Assembly (NCBI GenBank): GCA_025454925.1
Contig: JALONM010000049.1
Span: forward strand, 1 to 64,000
Origin: Cytophagaceae bacterium
GTDB lineage: Bacteria; Bacteroidota; Bacteroidia; Cytophagales; Cytophagaceae
Reading direction: 5' to 3'
DNA length: 64,000 nt
The notes beneath the pieces were generated by a model. It was not told the DNA's origin. It was given only the letters and a program-made list of their open reading frames with translations, and searched no databases. The translations under genes were made by a program, and so were the position numbers. Within the stretch, counting starts at the first letter, position 1; every line of letters begins with the position of its first letter. Of the stretch, positions 18,701-26,417 are shown in pieces.

Positions 18701-21700
18701 GACGTATGAAGAAGGTAGTAGTGCCATGTTTCAAGGAATCTTCTCCTACAAAAGCACGATCCAGGGTATCTGTTACATCAACCGTTGGGGTGATACGGTA
18801 AATCATATCGTGACGCTTATGGAATTCAATAGAGTCAATACTTACGATTCCTCCGTTAACATCCAGCAAGGTATCTATCACTTTAGTCGTTGCGAATGCA
18901 TTGCGTAAATCTACAATTTTCTTGGTGTTCGTAAATGGCGATGGATTCAAGGCTCCGTTCAAAACAAACTTATTGCTTAGCACATACACCGAATCTATCC
19001 GGTATTCCAACGGTGGAACATTGAATAGATATTCTCCGGTGGATGCATTGGTAGTCACTTCTGCGGAATAGCAAGGCTGGCCTGCAATGGGCGACACGAT
19101 GCGTACCTTGGCCACGCCAATATTGTTTTTAGAGCGGCCCATACCCGGAGCCTTATCAGCTTCATTTAATCCTCCAACTACCCTGCCCACTATCGAACGG
19201 AGTGTAGAATCTATGAAGTGAATGCCTGCAACGTCAGCATGGAAATCATACGTTCCAGTGATTGGGAATCGACCCGCTTCCATGTAATTTTCAAAACGTT
19301 CAATGGAAATAAAGTGTTGCATACCATCAATTTTCAGTAATCCATCCGGTACTGGACACGTTGTGTTTTTATAGAATAAATCCCCTGAAACGGTGAAGGA
19401 TGAATTATCAATGAAGTCTTGATTGTTGAAGACCATAGAGGCATCGCCAATAAACAAGGATCTTGAATTGGGAGTAAAGCTGTGAGTTAAATAGGATGGT
19501 ATCACCGTGAAGTTTTCTCCATTTCCGGAATAGGTAATACCAGAAACAGTATAATTACCTAATGCATCCGTGATTCCGAAGTAGCTCAATTGAGACGCGG
19601 TAGGAATGTCGGAAGACCAGCTTACACCTCTTTTCATAAAGAAGTGGTTCATATTAAAATTATTGCTTTGCGCAGAAATATCGTATGCGTATCGACCAAA
19701 ACTCTCATCAAAATTCAAGTAAATTCTGGTGCCTGTTGTTTTGGGATTCAGGTGCCTGCTATGATCAATAAAGATGGTGGTATCCAATGGGGCCGCATTG
19801 GCAATGAAGCGGAATTCGTCCAGAAGGAATTCCGAATTACTTCCACCAAACACAATTGAATTATTTACATTCGCTACATTCGCATTAGCAATGGAAGATG
19901 CACCAACCAATATTCCATTGGCAAAAAGTTTATAAGCAGAAGAGTCTCCTAAATACTGAATGGAAACATGCTTCCAAACATTAAGAGGGAAGTTGGATTC
20001 CGGAACGGAGATGGTGCGGTCGATACCTCCGATGTTTACAGTGGCGACATAGTTTGAACCACTGTGCGCAAAAGAAAATACACCTGTTTTTTGTACGATA
20101 TTCTGGCTTGGAGCATAGGAGGTAGGCTTAAACCAAAATTCAATTCGAATCTTGTTTAACAAACTTAAGGTACTTGGAGTTTCCAGGATTAATGAATCTC
20201 CATTGGCAAATTGAATTGAAGATCCCACGGCAGTGCCAGAAGATTGTATTAACACTTTGGCACCGGTAAGCGCAATTCCGCCATTATATTCAATATGACC
20301 ACTCACCAGTCCGGTCGGATTTCTGAATCCGATATCTTCCGAAGTATTGGAGGCAATATCGCTGCCGTTGCAATACTTAATGGCAACAATCGTGTATTTA
20401 TAATATACTCTCGCATCCGCGGTATTATCTACAAAAAATCCGCTACCCGTATTGGCGGTTCCCACCAAGGTGGAATCCAATGAAGTACCAATTATTTTTC
20501 TGTAGATTCTAAAAATGTCGATGTTTTGACCATTGTTATTTTGCCAACTTAATTCTACTCTGTTTGTAAAATATCCTTTGGAGCAGATAAGTTTTTTGGT
20601 GGAAGTAAATGTTGTATTGAGATTGGGTGGTGGAATAGCTGGCGTGCTTACCGTGGCCGATACTAAACCACTCTGAACACAGCTATTAAAAGCTTTGACG
20701 GAGTAATTGTAGCTTCTGCAAGGTACAATTCCCCAATCCTTGTATGATGTTACATTCGGGTTAACGTCAAATGTTACTACGTTACCCAAATTATCTTGTC
20801 TCTGAATCTGATATTTCGTTTCATTGTTCGCATTATCTGTCCAGGTTACTGTAACGGTATCATAGGTGGGGTTTACGGTGGCCGTTACGTCGGTAGCGAT
20901 CAATGGATCGGCTGGAGAAATACCAATTACCGAAGCCGTGTCTGAAGGATACCCGCAATCATTGGTGGCTACCAATTTGATCTGATAATTGGTTCCTCTG
21001 ACTACATTGGTTGACCAGGAGTAGTTGCGCGCGGAGGAACTTAATGTGGTAGTAAATGTAGGTGCGATAAAGGTATATTGGTTTACAGCCGTCCCATTCG
21101 GTTGACTCCAGGTAAGATCAATGACGGTATTACATTTATCGTTCGTAGCACTTAATGGACTTGGTTGAGCCGGAGGCAACTTCATGCTTCCGGTTGCGAC
21201 ATTGGAAGAGGAGCTAACCCGATAGGTTTGTGCATCCCTATTCCAAAGCAATTTTCGGACAGTATAATTATACGTTTGTCTTTGCACCAAACCTGCAGAA
21301 TTATCAATGTATTGAGATAAATCGCCATCTATTAATGCAATTTTTACTCCGTCCCGATAAATTATATTTTTATACGTTTGATTGTTGGTGCAATTGTATG
21401 CCGAGCTCCAGGTTTGGGTTGGATTTTGCCAATTCAAGGTAACCTGGTTGCATTGATTAGAGGTTGCGGTTAAACCAAACGGTGCATCGACCGAATTTAC
21501 GTTGGTAGCAAATTCCAACACTTGATAAGCATTATTAGCTGGATCTGTGCTGTTCAAGCAGCACATAGAACGCGTGTGTTTGTAAACCCGAATATTTACC
21601 ACTCCACCATTAATAGCTTCTGCTGGAATATTGGCAACGCCGAATTGTATTCCCCACTCGGAACCATTGGAAGGATAAAAACTGATTGCGGTCAAATTAC

Positions 21701-22328
21701 CAGGTATATTACTAGTATGAGGCCCGTACATTCTTGGTGGTGAAGAATATGCCAACAGGTACATAGGGGCATTCGGATTTATAAGATCCGCATTTGCGTT
21801 ATAGGTCTGACAGATATTGTGATCGACCCAACTGGCCCAATAATAATTATTAAAGGCTCCACTTGCGTAACTGATTCTGAAATCATTGGGAGGATTTTCC
21901 CCGGTTAGGGTATTGGTCGTCACGCTTCCATAATTTCCAGGAGTCCAGCAGGCATCTGTAATTACGTTTTCGCCACTTCCATTCCAAAGACCACCAGCAC
22001 AGGAATTACTCGATCCGGTATTGGCCTCTGTCGCGGTATTCAATCCGGCTGCCACTCCTCTGATCGTAGTCATGAGTCTCCATTGTGGTCCCACTTTTAC
22101 ATAGACCAGCATTTTCATGATGGGCCAGGTTCCATTAGTCCCTGACCTTGTTGCTTCCAATCCAAAGTTTAAAACGCCAGTACATTTGTCGTATTCCACT
22201 TTGTTAAAATCATCTACCGGCACGATTGTGATTGGTCCTGTTGCTTCATAGGGGTCTATTTGACCAAAGGTTATAAAGCCGAAACACACAAATACAATGG
22301 AAAGTACCTCAAGTAGTTTCTTTTTCAT
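12738..22328 (-). CDS. Giant LamG/fibronectin-III surface protein with type A T9SS sorting domain
   Basis: The start at 22328 gives MKKKLLEVLSIVFVCFGFITFGQ, a proper signal peptide; an ATG seven codons earlier is less likely. The protein has about 3,196 residues. An N-terminal unique region is followed by about four fibronectin-III-like units (about 280-660), a LamG/concanavalin-like domain (about 705-855), long beta-rich regions, two more LamG domains (about 2085-2265 and 2290-2465), two copies of an IAAFI/VYSN/FQIYD module separated by paired GWTWFSL/GWNWIGY repeats, and a type A sorting domain (VYPNPFQDQVL, last 80 residues). It heads the T9SS operon and is likely a surface adhesin or glycan binder. 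The next gene begins only 4 bp after its stop. Confidence 0.88.
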   Translation of the reverse strand: MKKKLLEVLSIVFVCFGFITFGQIDPYEATGPITIVPVDDFNKVEYDKCTGVLNFGLEATRSGTNGTWPIMKMLVYVKVGPQWRLMTTIRGVAAGLNTATEANTGSSNSCAGGLWNGSGENVITDACWTPGNYGSVTTNTLTGENPPNDFRISYASGAFNNYYWASWVDHNICQTYNANADLINPNAPMYLLAYSSPPRMYGPHTSNIPGNLTAISFYPSNGSEWGIQFGVANIPAEAINGGVVNIRVYKHTRSMCCLNSTDPANNAYQVLEFATNVNSVDAPFGLTATSNQCNQVTLNWQNPTQTWSSAYNCTNNQTYKNIIYRDGVKIALIDGDLSQYIDNSAGLVQRQTYNYTVRKLLWNRDAQTYRVSSSSNVATGSMKLPPAQPSPLSATNDKCNTVIDLTWSQPNGTAVNQYTFIAPTFTTTLSSSARNYSWSTNVVRGTNYQIKLVATNDCGYPSDTASVIGISPADPLIATDVTATVNPTYDTVTVTWTDNANNETKYQIQRQDNLGNVVTFDVNPNVTSYKDWGIVPCRSYNYSVKAFNSCVQSGLVSATVSTPAIPPPNLNTTFTSTKKLICSKGYFTNRVELSWQNNNGQNIDIFRIYRKIIGTSLDSTLVGTANTGSGFFVDNTADARVYYKYTIVAIKYCNGSDIASNTSEDIGFRNPTGLVSGHIEYNGGIALTGAKVLIQSSGTAVGSSIQFANGDSLILETPSTLSLLNKIRIEFWFKPTSYAPSQNIVQKTGVFSFAHSGSNYVATVNIGGIDRTISVPESNFPLNVWKHVSIQYLGDSSAYKLFANGILVGASSIANANVANVNNSIVFGGSNSEFLLDEFRFIANAAPLDTTIFIDHSRHLNPKTTGTRIYLNFDESFGRYAYDISAQSNNFNMNHFFMKRGVSWSSDIPTASQLSYFGITDALGNYTVSGITYSGNGENFTVIPSYLTHSFTPNSRSLFIGDASMVFNNQDFIDNSSFTVSGDLFYKNTTCPVPDGLLKIDGMQHFISIERFENYMEAGRFPITGTYDFHADVAGIHFIDSTLRSIVGRVVGGLNEADKAPGMGRSKNNIGVAKVRIVSPIAGQPCYSAEVTTNASTGEYLFNVPPLEYRIDSVYVLSNKFVLNGALNPSPFTNTKKIVDLRNAFATTKVIDTLLDVNGGIVSIDSIEFHKRHDMIYRITPTVDVTDTLDRAFVGEDSLKHGTTTFFIRPTGPGWGPLGFPVFMQGKSYKAKIHANEIYTNSDNAQKDTVRLSGNVLVTNALVDGTDPNSKIELENGVAYYPFVCGAPNTSTNVINPALDYTKSIQFNVVPAGASTVVWQPNPSVTPSIYHAYVLGQRIAGTGIATLGPEKVDFILRDPPGSGSSSSWTTGTSVSISKDYSRATSSETNVSATLKMGTKQSVGFLVESEVEVDNSIGLGINTVGTNASGRGWTETMTSSYSVSTRDDADNVGAPADIFIGRSRNWLVGPTLNIELIDAAQCLTVGGCFGPTVSGKRMVKKAGYAIAPGDVKTRFSYTQEEIETVVIPTLESLRATKLVAPKYTVVALPGSPGYGSNNDDPLWGALATSTNPDVYEPADANGPSYIYHGSVMADRDTVRIINTQISLWKKALAQNEREKLQCITNTGGILIDNFTLGSAIVTNSYSTDREARSSKTWELSIGGSINLQLGAVFGGIGAQFEESISITETSGGEESKSTTNSSSFEYTLTDGDPGDIMSIDVYKSPEGTGNIFVTRGGYTMCPYEDAVVSHYYNPATPNGYISSHTYNAAGYATIQLATVQREIPEIAITPSNLFSIPSNQPAVFQLLLTNQSPLVVNNDIDFSIRVASASNPFGAVVKIDGLDPNRTFNIPAGSSVVKTLTVERGAIEINYDSLMIIFSSACSEDIADTAYISAHFIPTCTELNLSFPANNWVINNSHNNTGNIIVNGYNYNYGAATDESTNPPTLLGLNNITVELRPNSTNVWTPINTFYKYPDSGQDTIPNNQVYSQYLWDVSDVPDGAYELKAVSYCLNKDGSFSTVESPINAGVMDRINPHPFGTPSPADGILDPNDDISIKFNEPIDIGSISNMNFDVRGVLNGGNIRHYESLLFDGATNYAEVSSGASLQKRDFTFEFWAKLNATGITQTVISQGTDVSQNLVIGFNSSNQMVFAMGAQSVATSTINTPTQWHHYAAAYNYANQTVELYQDGILMNSATTTINSDYSGTGKLVFGKTLPGNSNFFNGNLHDVRLWNSTRTLGSIVQNFNVDLNRSASGLLYNWKMDEAEGLIAKDYIRSRNADLMGATWAISPSGHAAQFDGVNDYLTINSSTVSITKEMDFTLEFWFKSNQPGVATLFSNGKGDGVGADSLVSWNIQKDASGKIHVFHKGYDFVAASTDYFDGNWHHFALIMQRSANLSCYVDGNLQNSVQALSFQQMGSPFMYLGARGYYVGSVQTFDSFYQGQLDEFRFWNTARKVEQVKRDKQNRLLGNEFALQAYLPFESYNVVLGVPVLGSSLSDMSANSLAVANMNGTVLNTQTPTIKIPRPIQSISYTYSINNDQIIITPTTSPERIENVTIDITVKDIYDLKGNKMQSPKTWIAFINKNQVLWVDDELEFSKKSDSTITFTTQIINTGGALKEYTIAGLPAWMTCSQTTGTIAPNSAKNVTFTIPAGTTIGEYSADVTLTTDFGYDEILKVNLRVLGNEPKWIVNPSAFQYSMSIFGELKIDGVISTNINSKIAAFIGDTLCGTANLKYLPTYDRYQVFLNVYSNNVTGDSVRFQIYDASTGIIFVNVSPVYMFVVNDVKGTVNAPVTFVANSDIQVNIAMRPGWTWFSLPLNSNQLQHANALMNQVKNTQGDVIRSASAYDQFSSSLGWLGNISSSTTRYTNAESYRMRRSIADTLHLVGLRIHPDSARAAITVVPGWNWIGYVATKNTDLNTALSGYAAQTGDLIKSQFEFAYYDNSLGWIGSLTTMRPGMGYMLKSAGSSTFRYPQSVFFGNTFRTAGSGLAQTAFTFQPEQFEKSMTVIVSSNLCNQVLQSDEIALGAFDVLGNLRGYALPKEIGKSHQFYLTVYSNMESESLQLSYFHIHSGEMVQGNKQLTFVSDALEGTPADPYQVSVAESSACRFISEQNNQSANWTVYPNPFQDQVLVSLNKEVSGTLQLIDGLGTVRYSIALNGQKEVLVPVSDIQLAAGVYTLRISGDMQSTKKLIKTTNE

Positions 22329-22441
22329 AATGTTAATTTTAATATTCAAAATATGATTAAGACTAAGGTTTAATCGATTTTATACGTGAAAAAAAAGAAA
22401 AGGCTAGAAATGCGTTCACATTAATCATGCAGCATATTTTG

Positions 22442-22513
22442 CTGGCTTTTCTTTATAGAAAAGGATTTTCTATTAAGAAAAGCATGGATCGAATATCCAT
22501 TGCCAGTGGAACC
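22442..22513 (+). repeat. Hairpin repeat copy E (left end only)
   Basis: Contains the first hairpin of the family in an almost perfect 18-bp form (GCTTTTCTTTATAGAAAA paired with TTTTCTATTAAGAAAAGC), followed by CATGGATCGAATATCCATTG, the second hairpin. The right half of the repeat is missing. Confidence 0.55.
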
Positions 22514-22717
22514 ATTTTATTCCTTTGTTTTTTTCACCTAAAAGGCAATTAAATCGAGCTAAAATCGAAACGCTTTTAACTTTTACTATAACTAGTGCCT
22601 ACGTCTAACGTGTATTAAGGTTTATTTTAATTAAGTATATAAACGTACGCAAAAATCAAGGCAGGATCTTGATTTTGCTCTGAATCTATAGAATAAATGT
22701 CTTTTTGGAGTATTGCC

Positions 22718-22752
22718 AACAGCTGTAAAAAACCGAGTTTTTAGCAGCTGTT
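22718..22752. repeat. Inverted repeat upstream of hairpin repeat D
   Basis: AACAGCTG and CAGCTGTT enclose a TAAAAAACCGAGTTTTTAG centre that itself can pair, giving an imperfect 16-bp hairpin. It may be a terminator-like or repeat-derived element; no gene ends next to it. Confidence 0.4.
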
Positions 22753-22785
22753 CACAAAAGATGCGAAGTACACTTGGAGGAATAT

Positions 22786-22935
22786 TTATGGATCGTCGAT
22801 CCTTGGTTGGTTAATAAAGCTTATGCGGCATTAGGCTTTGAAAAGAAATTCCTATTCGTACAGCGCCCCCTGAAACCCTGGATGGTATTTATCGTTTCTC
22901 AACAGAAGAGTTCCTTTTGAGAAAATTAGGTTAAA
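22786..22935 (+). repeat. Hairpin repeat copy D (diverged)
   Basis: Shows in order ATGGATCGTCGATCC (second hairpin), TTAGGCTTTGAAA with CTGAAACCCTGG (third) and TTTCTCAA with TTGAGAAA (fourth), ending in TTAGGTTAAATTT. It is directly followed by copy A in the same orientation. Confidence 0.55.
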
Positions 22936-22940
22936 TTTTA

Positions 22941-23129
22941 AACCGGCTTTTCTCCATAGAAGCGAAGCGCGCGATTAAGAAAGTTCATGGATCGTAGATC
23001 CATGGCCGTTAATCCCGACTTAGAAAATCATGGGCTTTGAAAAGAATTTTTTGTGCATAATTCCTTCTGAAGCCCTTGATTTTATTAATCGTTTTTCAAT
23101 AGAATAATTTCTATTGGAAAAATAGGATT
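22941..23129 (+). repeat. Hairpin repeat copy A (full length)
   Basis: About 190 bp, beginning AACCGGCTTTTCTCCATAG and ending just before TTAAATTTG. It contains the perfect palindrome CATGGATC-GTA-GATCCATG, the long-range pair AATCATGGGCTT/AAGCCCTTGATT and the terminal hairpin TTTTTCAATAGAA/TTCTATTGGAAAAA. The reverse complement of copy B (26046-26234) aligns along its whole length. The right end abuts the promoter-like element of the AraC-type gene. Confidence 0.75.
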
Positions 23130-23136
23130 AAATTTG
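23129..23136 (+). promoter_or_regulatory. Candidate -7 element (TAAATTTG) for the AraC-type gene
   Basis: Exact match to the Bacteroidota TAnnTTTG consensus, 21 bp before the ATG at 23158. No TTG is seen at the expected 19-20 bp upstream distance. The element is formed at the junction with the right end of repeat copy A. Confidence 0.45.
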
Positions 23137-23157
23137 CCTTTTGATAAAAGCATTGAA

Positions 23158-24234
23158 ATGAATTATTTAGAATCCTTGAACACGTGGTTTTCCAAATTTA
23201 AAAAATACATCGTTACCTATAAAGATGGATTTTTTCAGCTAGCCAATGTAGCTAATTCTCCCTATGCCATTATTGAAAGCTTTGATAAAATGCCCTTTTG
23301 TACTCACAACAGAACAAAAAGGCAAATATTATCCAACACCATGTTTATCAATGCCAACCTTCTTTATTTAGACATAAGCCCAACTCTTTGGATATTCGTA
23401 TCTGATTTAAAACTTAAAAAAAACGTCGCCATCCAAAATATTTACGAACCCAATCTTCCTAAAAACTTTCACATTTTCAATCTTCAGTTTTACGAACGGA
23501 CAATTTCCGGCAAACAAAACAGAATTAATGGGGCTATTGTATCCGACAGAACATGGACGTTGTTTAAAGCGGGAGTCGCCAACCAGGTGCATCATTTCAA
23601 AGATACTCGTCAATTTAATATTACGGTTTACTTCACCGATGAATGGCTAAAACAGCAGCAAGCTTCCAAACTTTTTTTGAATAATGAAACGTTTACTCAT
23701 TTTTTCAACTCTGAAAATGATTATATATTCTGGCCGGATCATACTCAAATTAGTCAAGACGTATACGCTCAGTTCTTATTAAGAATAACTACTCGCAATG
23801 AAGATTTGAAAGTTGGTATGGAGCAAATGATTATTGAACTTTTTGAAAAATTCATACGCACCATGACCGATGAGCTAAAGGGTATGAAACCCGAACAAAT
23901 ATCCTTTAAAGACATCAAGTATATTCAAAAGGTAGAAAAGAAATTATTGGAAAATCTGCAAGGAGAATTTCCTGGTATTGAAGAATTGGCCAAACATGCA
24001 GGTGTTTCTACCACTAAATTGAAAAACGATTTTAAGGCCTTTCATCGTACTAGTTTATTTCAGTATTTCAGAAGTCATAAACTTAAATTGGCTCATACCA
24101 TCATCGCTGAAAAAAATACACCCATCAAAGAAGTGGCTAAATTTTTTGGATACGAAAACGCAAGTAAATTTTCTGAAGCCTTTAAAGATGAATTCGGATA
24201 TCTGCCCTCTACATTGGTTAAAGGTAATGAGTAA
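23158..24234 (+). CDS. AraC family transcriptional regulator
   Basis: 358 residues from the ATG at 23158; an in-frame TTG eight codons earlier overlaps the likely promoter and is rejected. The N-terminal 240 residues are not recognised as a known sensor domain and contain no membrane segment. The C-terminal 100 residues hold a double helix-turn-helix: FPGIEELAKHAGVSTTKLKN and, after a linker helix, TPIKEVAKFFGYENASKFSE with the AraC-typical ending FKDEFGYLPS. It stands alone with no co-directional neighbour, so its targets cannot be inferred. The upstream region is packed with hairpin repeats. Confidence 0.85.
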   Translation: MNYLESLNTWFSKFKKYIVTYKDGFFQLANVANSPYAIIESFDKMPFCTHNRTKRQILSNTMFINANLLYLDISPTLWIFVSDLKLKKNVAIQNIYEPNLPKNFHIFNLQFYERTISGKQNRINGAIVSDRTWTLFKAGVANQVHHFKDTRQFNITVYFTDEWLKQQQASKLFLNNETFTHFFNSENDYIFWPDHTQISQDVYAQFLLRITTRNEDLKVGMEQMIIELFEKFIRTMTDELKGMKPEQISFKDIKYIQKVEKKLLENLQGEFPGIEELAKHAGVSTTKLKNDFKAFHRTSLFQYFRSHKLKLAHTIIAEKNTPIKEVAKFFGYENASKFSEAFKDEFGYLPSTLVKGNE

Positions 24235-24457
24235 GGGAATGAATAATGGAACATTTCTCCCCTTGAGTTCCTGGTTCGGATACTCTCCATCGTAAGTAAA
24301 GTTTTTCCGTTGGACCCTCATTTCAACCCCCATTTTACAATAGAAATTTTTCTAAGGTTTACTCTATGGTATTAGCATGAATTATTTTCCTTGAAAATAC
24401 GAACCCAATACGTTCTTCCTACTAGTTGTTGTTTCTATGGAGAGAACCAAACCCAAA

Positions 24458-25495
24458 TTAAAAATGTCGGAAACCTTGCGCTTTTACGGCGATAGAAGTG
24501 CCACCGCGAGAAACTAAATTTACACCGAGGGTTACATCTTGCATATATCCAATCACTGAAATGGAAGGATGGTTTCGTAGTTTTTCAAAATCCGATTGGT
24601 CAACGGTAAATAAAAGTTCGTAATCTTCGCCTCCATTCAGGATGCATGTAATAGGACTCAAGCTCATTTCGTTGGCAGTTTCGAATGTGCATTCATCCAT
24701 TGGTATTTTTTCCTCATAGATTTCAGCTCCCAATCCGGAGGCCTGGCACAAATGAAGCAATTCAGAACCCAGACCATCGGAGATATCAATCATGGAAGTA
24801 GGCTTGATTTGCAGGGCCTCTAATTCTTTAACAATGTCAATGCGTGCTTCCGGTTTTAATTGACGTTGTACGATGTAATCTTTTCCTTCCAATTCAGGCT
24901 GCATTTCCGGATTGGCCATAAATACTTGCTTTTCCCGCTCCAATACTTGCAATCCGGTGTATGCACCACCCAGATCGCCTGTTATACAAATCAGATCGTT
25001 CTTTTTAGCACCACTTCGGTAGACTACGTTTTCTTTTTTTACACTGCCCACGGCGGTTATTGATATCATCAAGCCTGAACGGGAAGAAACGGTATCGCCG
25101 CCAACAAGGTCGATGCCATAGGCCTGGCAAGCCAGGTGCATTCCAAGATATAATTCATGTATGGCCTCGAGCGAAAACCGATTGCTCAATGCCAGGCTTA
25201 CAGTAATATGCTCCGCTTTGCCATTCATGGCCGCTATGTCGGAAACATTTACTGCAACGGCTTTATAGCCCAAGTGCTTGAGTGGAACATAAGTAAGGTC
25301 GAAATGAATTCCTTCGGTTAAAGTATCCGTGCTTATTAGAAAATATTCTTCATCATTTTTTTCTATAACGGCAGCATCGTCTCCAATGCCTTTGATGGTA
25401 GTGGCAAGTGTGGCTCCGTATCGTTCTTGTAAGGATTTAATAAGTCCAAACTCTCCAAGGTCCTGGATTTCGGTTCTTCCTTCTTTATTACTCAT
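24458..25495 (-). CDS. thiL: Thiamine-monophosphate kinase
   Basis: 345 residues from ATG 25495 (MSNKEGRTEIQDLGEFGLI); a frame extension upstream has no family resemblance. ThiL phosphorylates thiamine phosphate to thiamine diphosphate with ATP in the cytosol. Family motifs are intact: GIGDDAAVI, STDTLTEGIHFD, YKAVAVNVSDIAAMNG, LVGGDTVSS, MIDISDGLGSEL and NGGEDYELLF. Length and motif order match the family. It is monocistronic here, divergent from a tiny lipoprotein gene. No TPP riboswitch is visible upstream. Confidence 0.95.
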   Translation of the reverse strand: MSNKEGRTEIQDLGEFGLIKSLQERYGATLATTIKGIGDDAAVIEKNDEEYFLISTDTLTEGIHFDLTYVPLKHLGYKAVAVNVSDIAAMNGKAEHITVSLALSNRFSLEAIHELYLGMHLACQAYGIDLVGGDTVSSRSGLMISITAVGSVKKENVVYRSGAKKNDLICITGDLGGAYTGLQVLEREKQVFMANPEMQPELEGKDYIVQRQLKPEARIDIVKELEALQIKPTSMIDISDGLGSELLHLCQASGLGAEIYEEKIPMDECTFETANEMSLSPITCILNGGEDYELLFTVDQSDFEKLRNHPSISVIGYMQDVTLGVNLVSRGGTSIAVKAQGFRHF

Positions 25496-25585
25496 AATCA
25501 AATATTTGACCCTGCAAGTTACGTAAATGGAGGGCAATTTCTGTACAGTTTTGTGATTAATTTTCCTTCTTCAATGAAATCCTAG

Positions 25586-25616
25586 TTGGCACTACGCGGG
25601 CATTTTTGTACCTTGT
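25586..25616 (+). promoter_or_regulatory. Candidate promoter of the small lipoprotein gene
   Basis: TTG at 25586-25588 and TACCTTGT at 25609-25616 are separated by 20 bp, the same spacing as in other promoters of this window. The -7 box matches TAnnTTTG imperfectly. The leader to the ATG would be about 105 nt. Confidence 0.4.
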
Positions 25617-25725
25617 ATTCCTATTAACGTGTCAGGATAGTCTGGCAACTACCAAGTGGTTCAAACGGATTGCTTGCCGTTGCGCAGGCTGAAGAATTAA
25701 GAATAAAAGGAAAAAGCATCCCCCT

Positions 25726-25872
25726 ATGAAAAAGTTTCTATTCTTTGTTTGTGTCGTATCATTGACTTTTGCTTTTACGGATTGCACCCGCACCAAAGTA
25801 AACAAGAAGTGTAAAGACAATGCCAAACGCATTAAGAACATGCGTAAAAATAACCCGAATTTTAAAATGTAA
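25726..25872 (+). CDS. Small lipoprotein-like peptide (48 aa)
   Basis: ATG 25726 is preceded by an A/G-rich stretch (AGGAAAAAGC). The product begins MKKFLFFVCVVSLTFAFTDC, a signal peptide ending in a Cys in lipobox position, although Asp at -1 is unusual. The mature part is short and strongly basic (KVNKKCKDNAKRIKNMRKNN). This is a complete reading frame with start, signal and TAA stop. No function is known; a small basic envelope peptide is the most that can be said. Confidence 0.55.
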   Translation: MKKFLFFVCVVSLTFAFTDCTRTKVNKKCKDNAKRIKNMRKNNPNFKM

Positions 25873-26045
25873 TTTTCGCACTCCCTTTGGAAGGGCTGTA
25901 TCCAGAGGAGGACGTGATTTTTAGCCCTGTTGAATGGGCTCCTGATGGATATCTTTTATTGAAGGTGTTCAGCTTTGGTTTTATTTTTTGCTGAACTCTA
26001 GTGCGCTTTGAACTCGCAATTTTTGTCGGTTGTTTGAGTTACCCC

Positions 26046-26234
26046 TAATTTTTCAATAGAAATTCTTCTATTGAAAAACGACTACTAAAATCAAGGGCTT
26101 CAGAAGGAATCGAATAGAAGAAATTGTTTTCGAAGCCCATGATTTTCTAAGGAGGGATTACCGGCCATGGATCTACGATCCATGAGCTTTCTCCATAGTG
26201 CGCTTCGCTTCTATAGAGAAAATCCGGTTGAATT
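26046..26234 (-). repeat. Hairpin repeat copy B (full length, inverted)
   Basis: In plus-strand order: TTTTTCAATAGAA-ATTC-TTCTATTGAAAAA (perfect 13-bp stem), AATCAAGGGCTTC paired with GAAGCCCATGATT (one mismatch), CATGGATC-TAC-GATCCATG (perfect 8-bp stem), and CTTTCTCCATAG paired with CTATAGAGAAA. The reverse complement matches copy A. It lies between the small lipoprotein gene and gcvP. Confidence 0.75.
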
Positions 26235-26388
26235 GGTTTCCGGAAAGACTTCGTAGTTTGTTTATTATAGCTCGGAATTCGTTTCCGACTCCCAGGGTCA
26301 AGGGGAGCGACTTTTATTCCTGCAGGGATTGGCTTGGCTCAGACCCTTAAAGTTATTAACAGAATTTCAGCTGCTTTTTCAATTTTGG

Positions 26389-26396
26389 TATCTTTG
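26389..26396 (+). promoter_or_regulatory. -7 element (TATCTTTG) of gcvP
   Basis: Exact TAnnTTTG match 21 bp before the gcvP ATG. The -33 region is only AT-rich, without a clear TTG. No glycine-riboswitch-like structure was recognised between this site and the start. Confidence 0.65.
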
Positions 26397-26417
26397 CAAT
26401 AAGCATTAATATTAGAT

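Noticed and set aside
22442-23129. CRISPR array
   Set aside because: Repeats are long, diverged and of uneven spacing, with internal palindromes; no short exact repeats with regular spacers and no cas genes.
24235-24457. tRNA-like GTTC text in the thiL/AraC spacer
   Set aside because: GTTCCTGGTTCGGATAC resembles a T-arm fragment, but no acceptor stem or anticodon arm can be folded around it.
26234-26417. Glycine riboswitch before gcvP
   Set aside because: The space between the -7 box and ATG is only about 20 nt, and no tandem aptamer-like structure was seen upstream.
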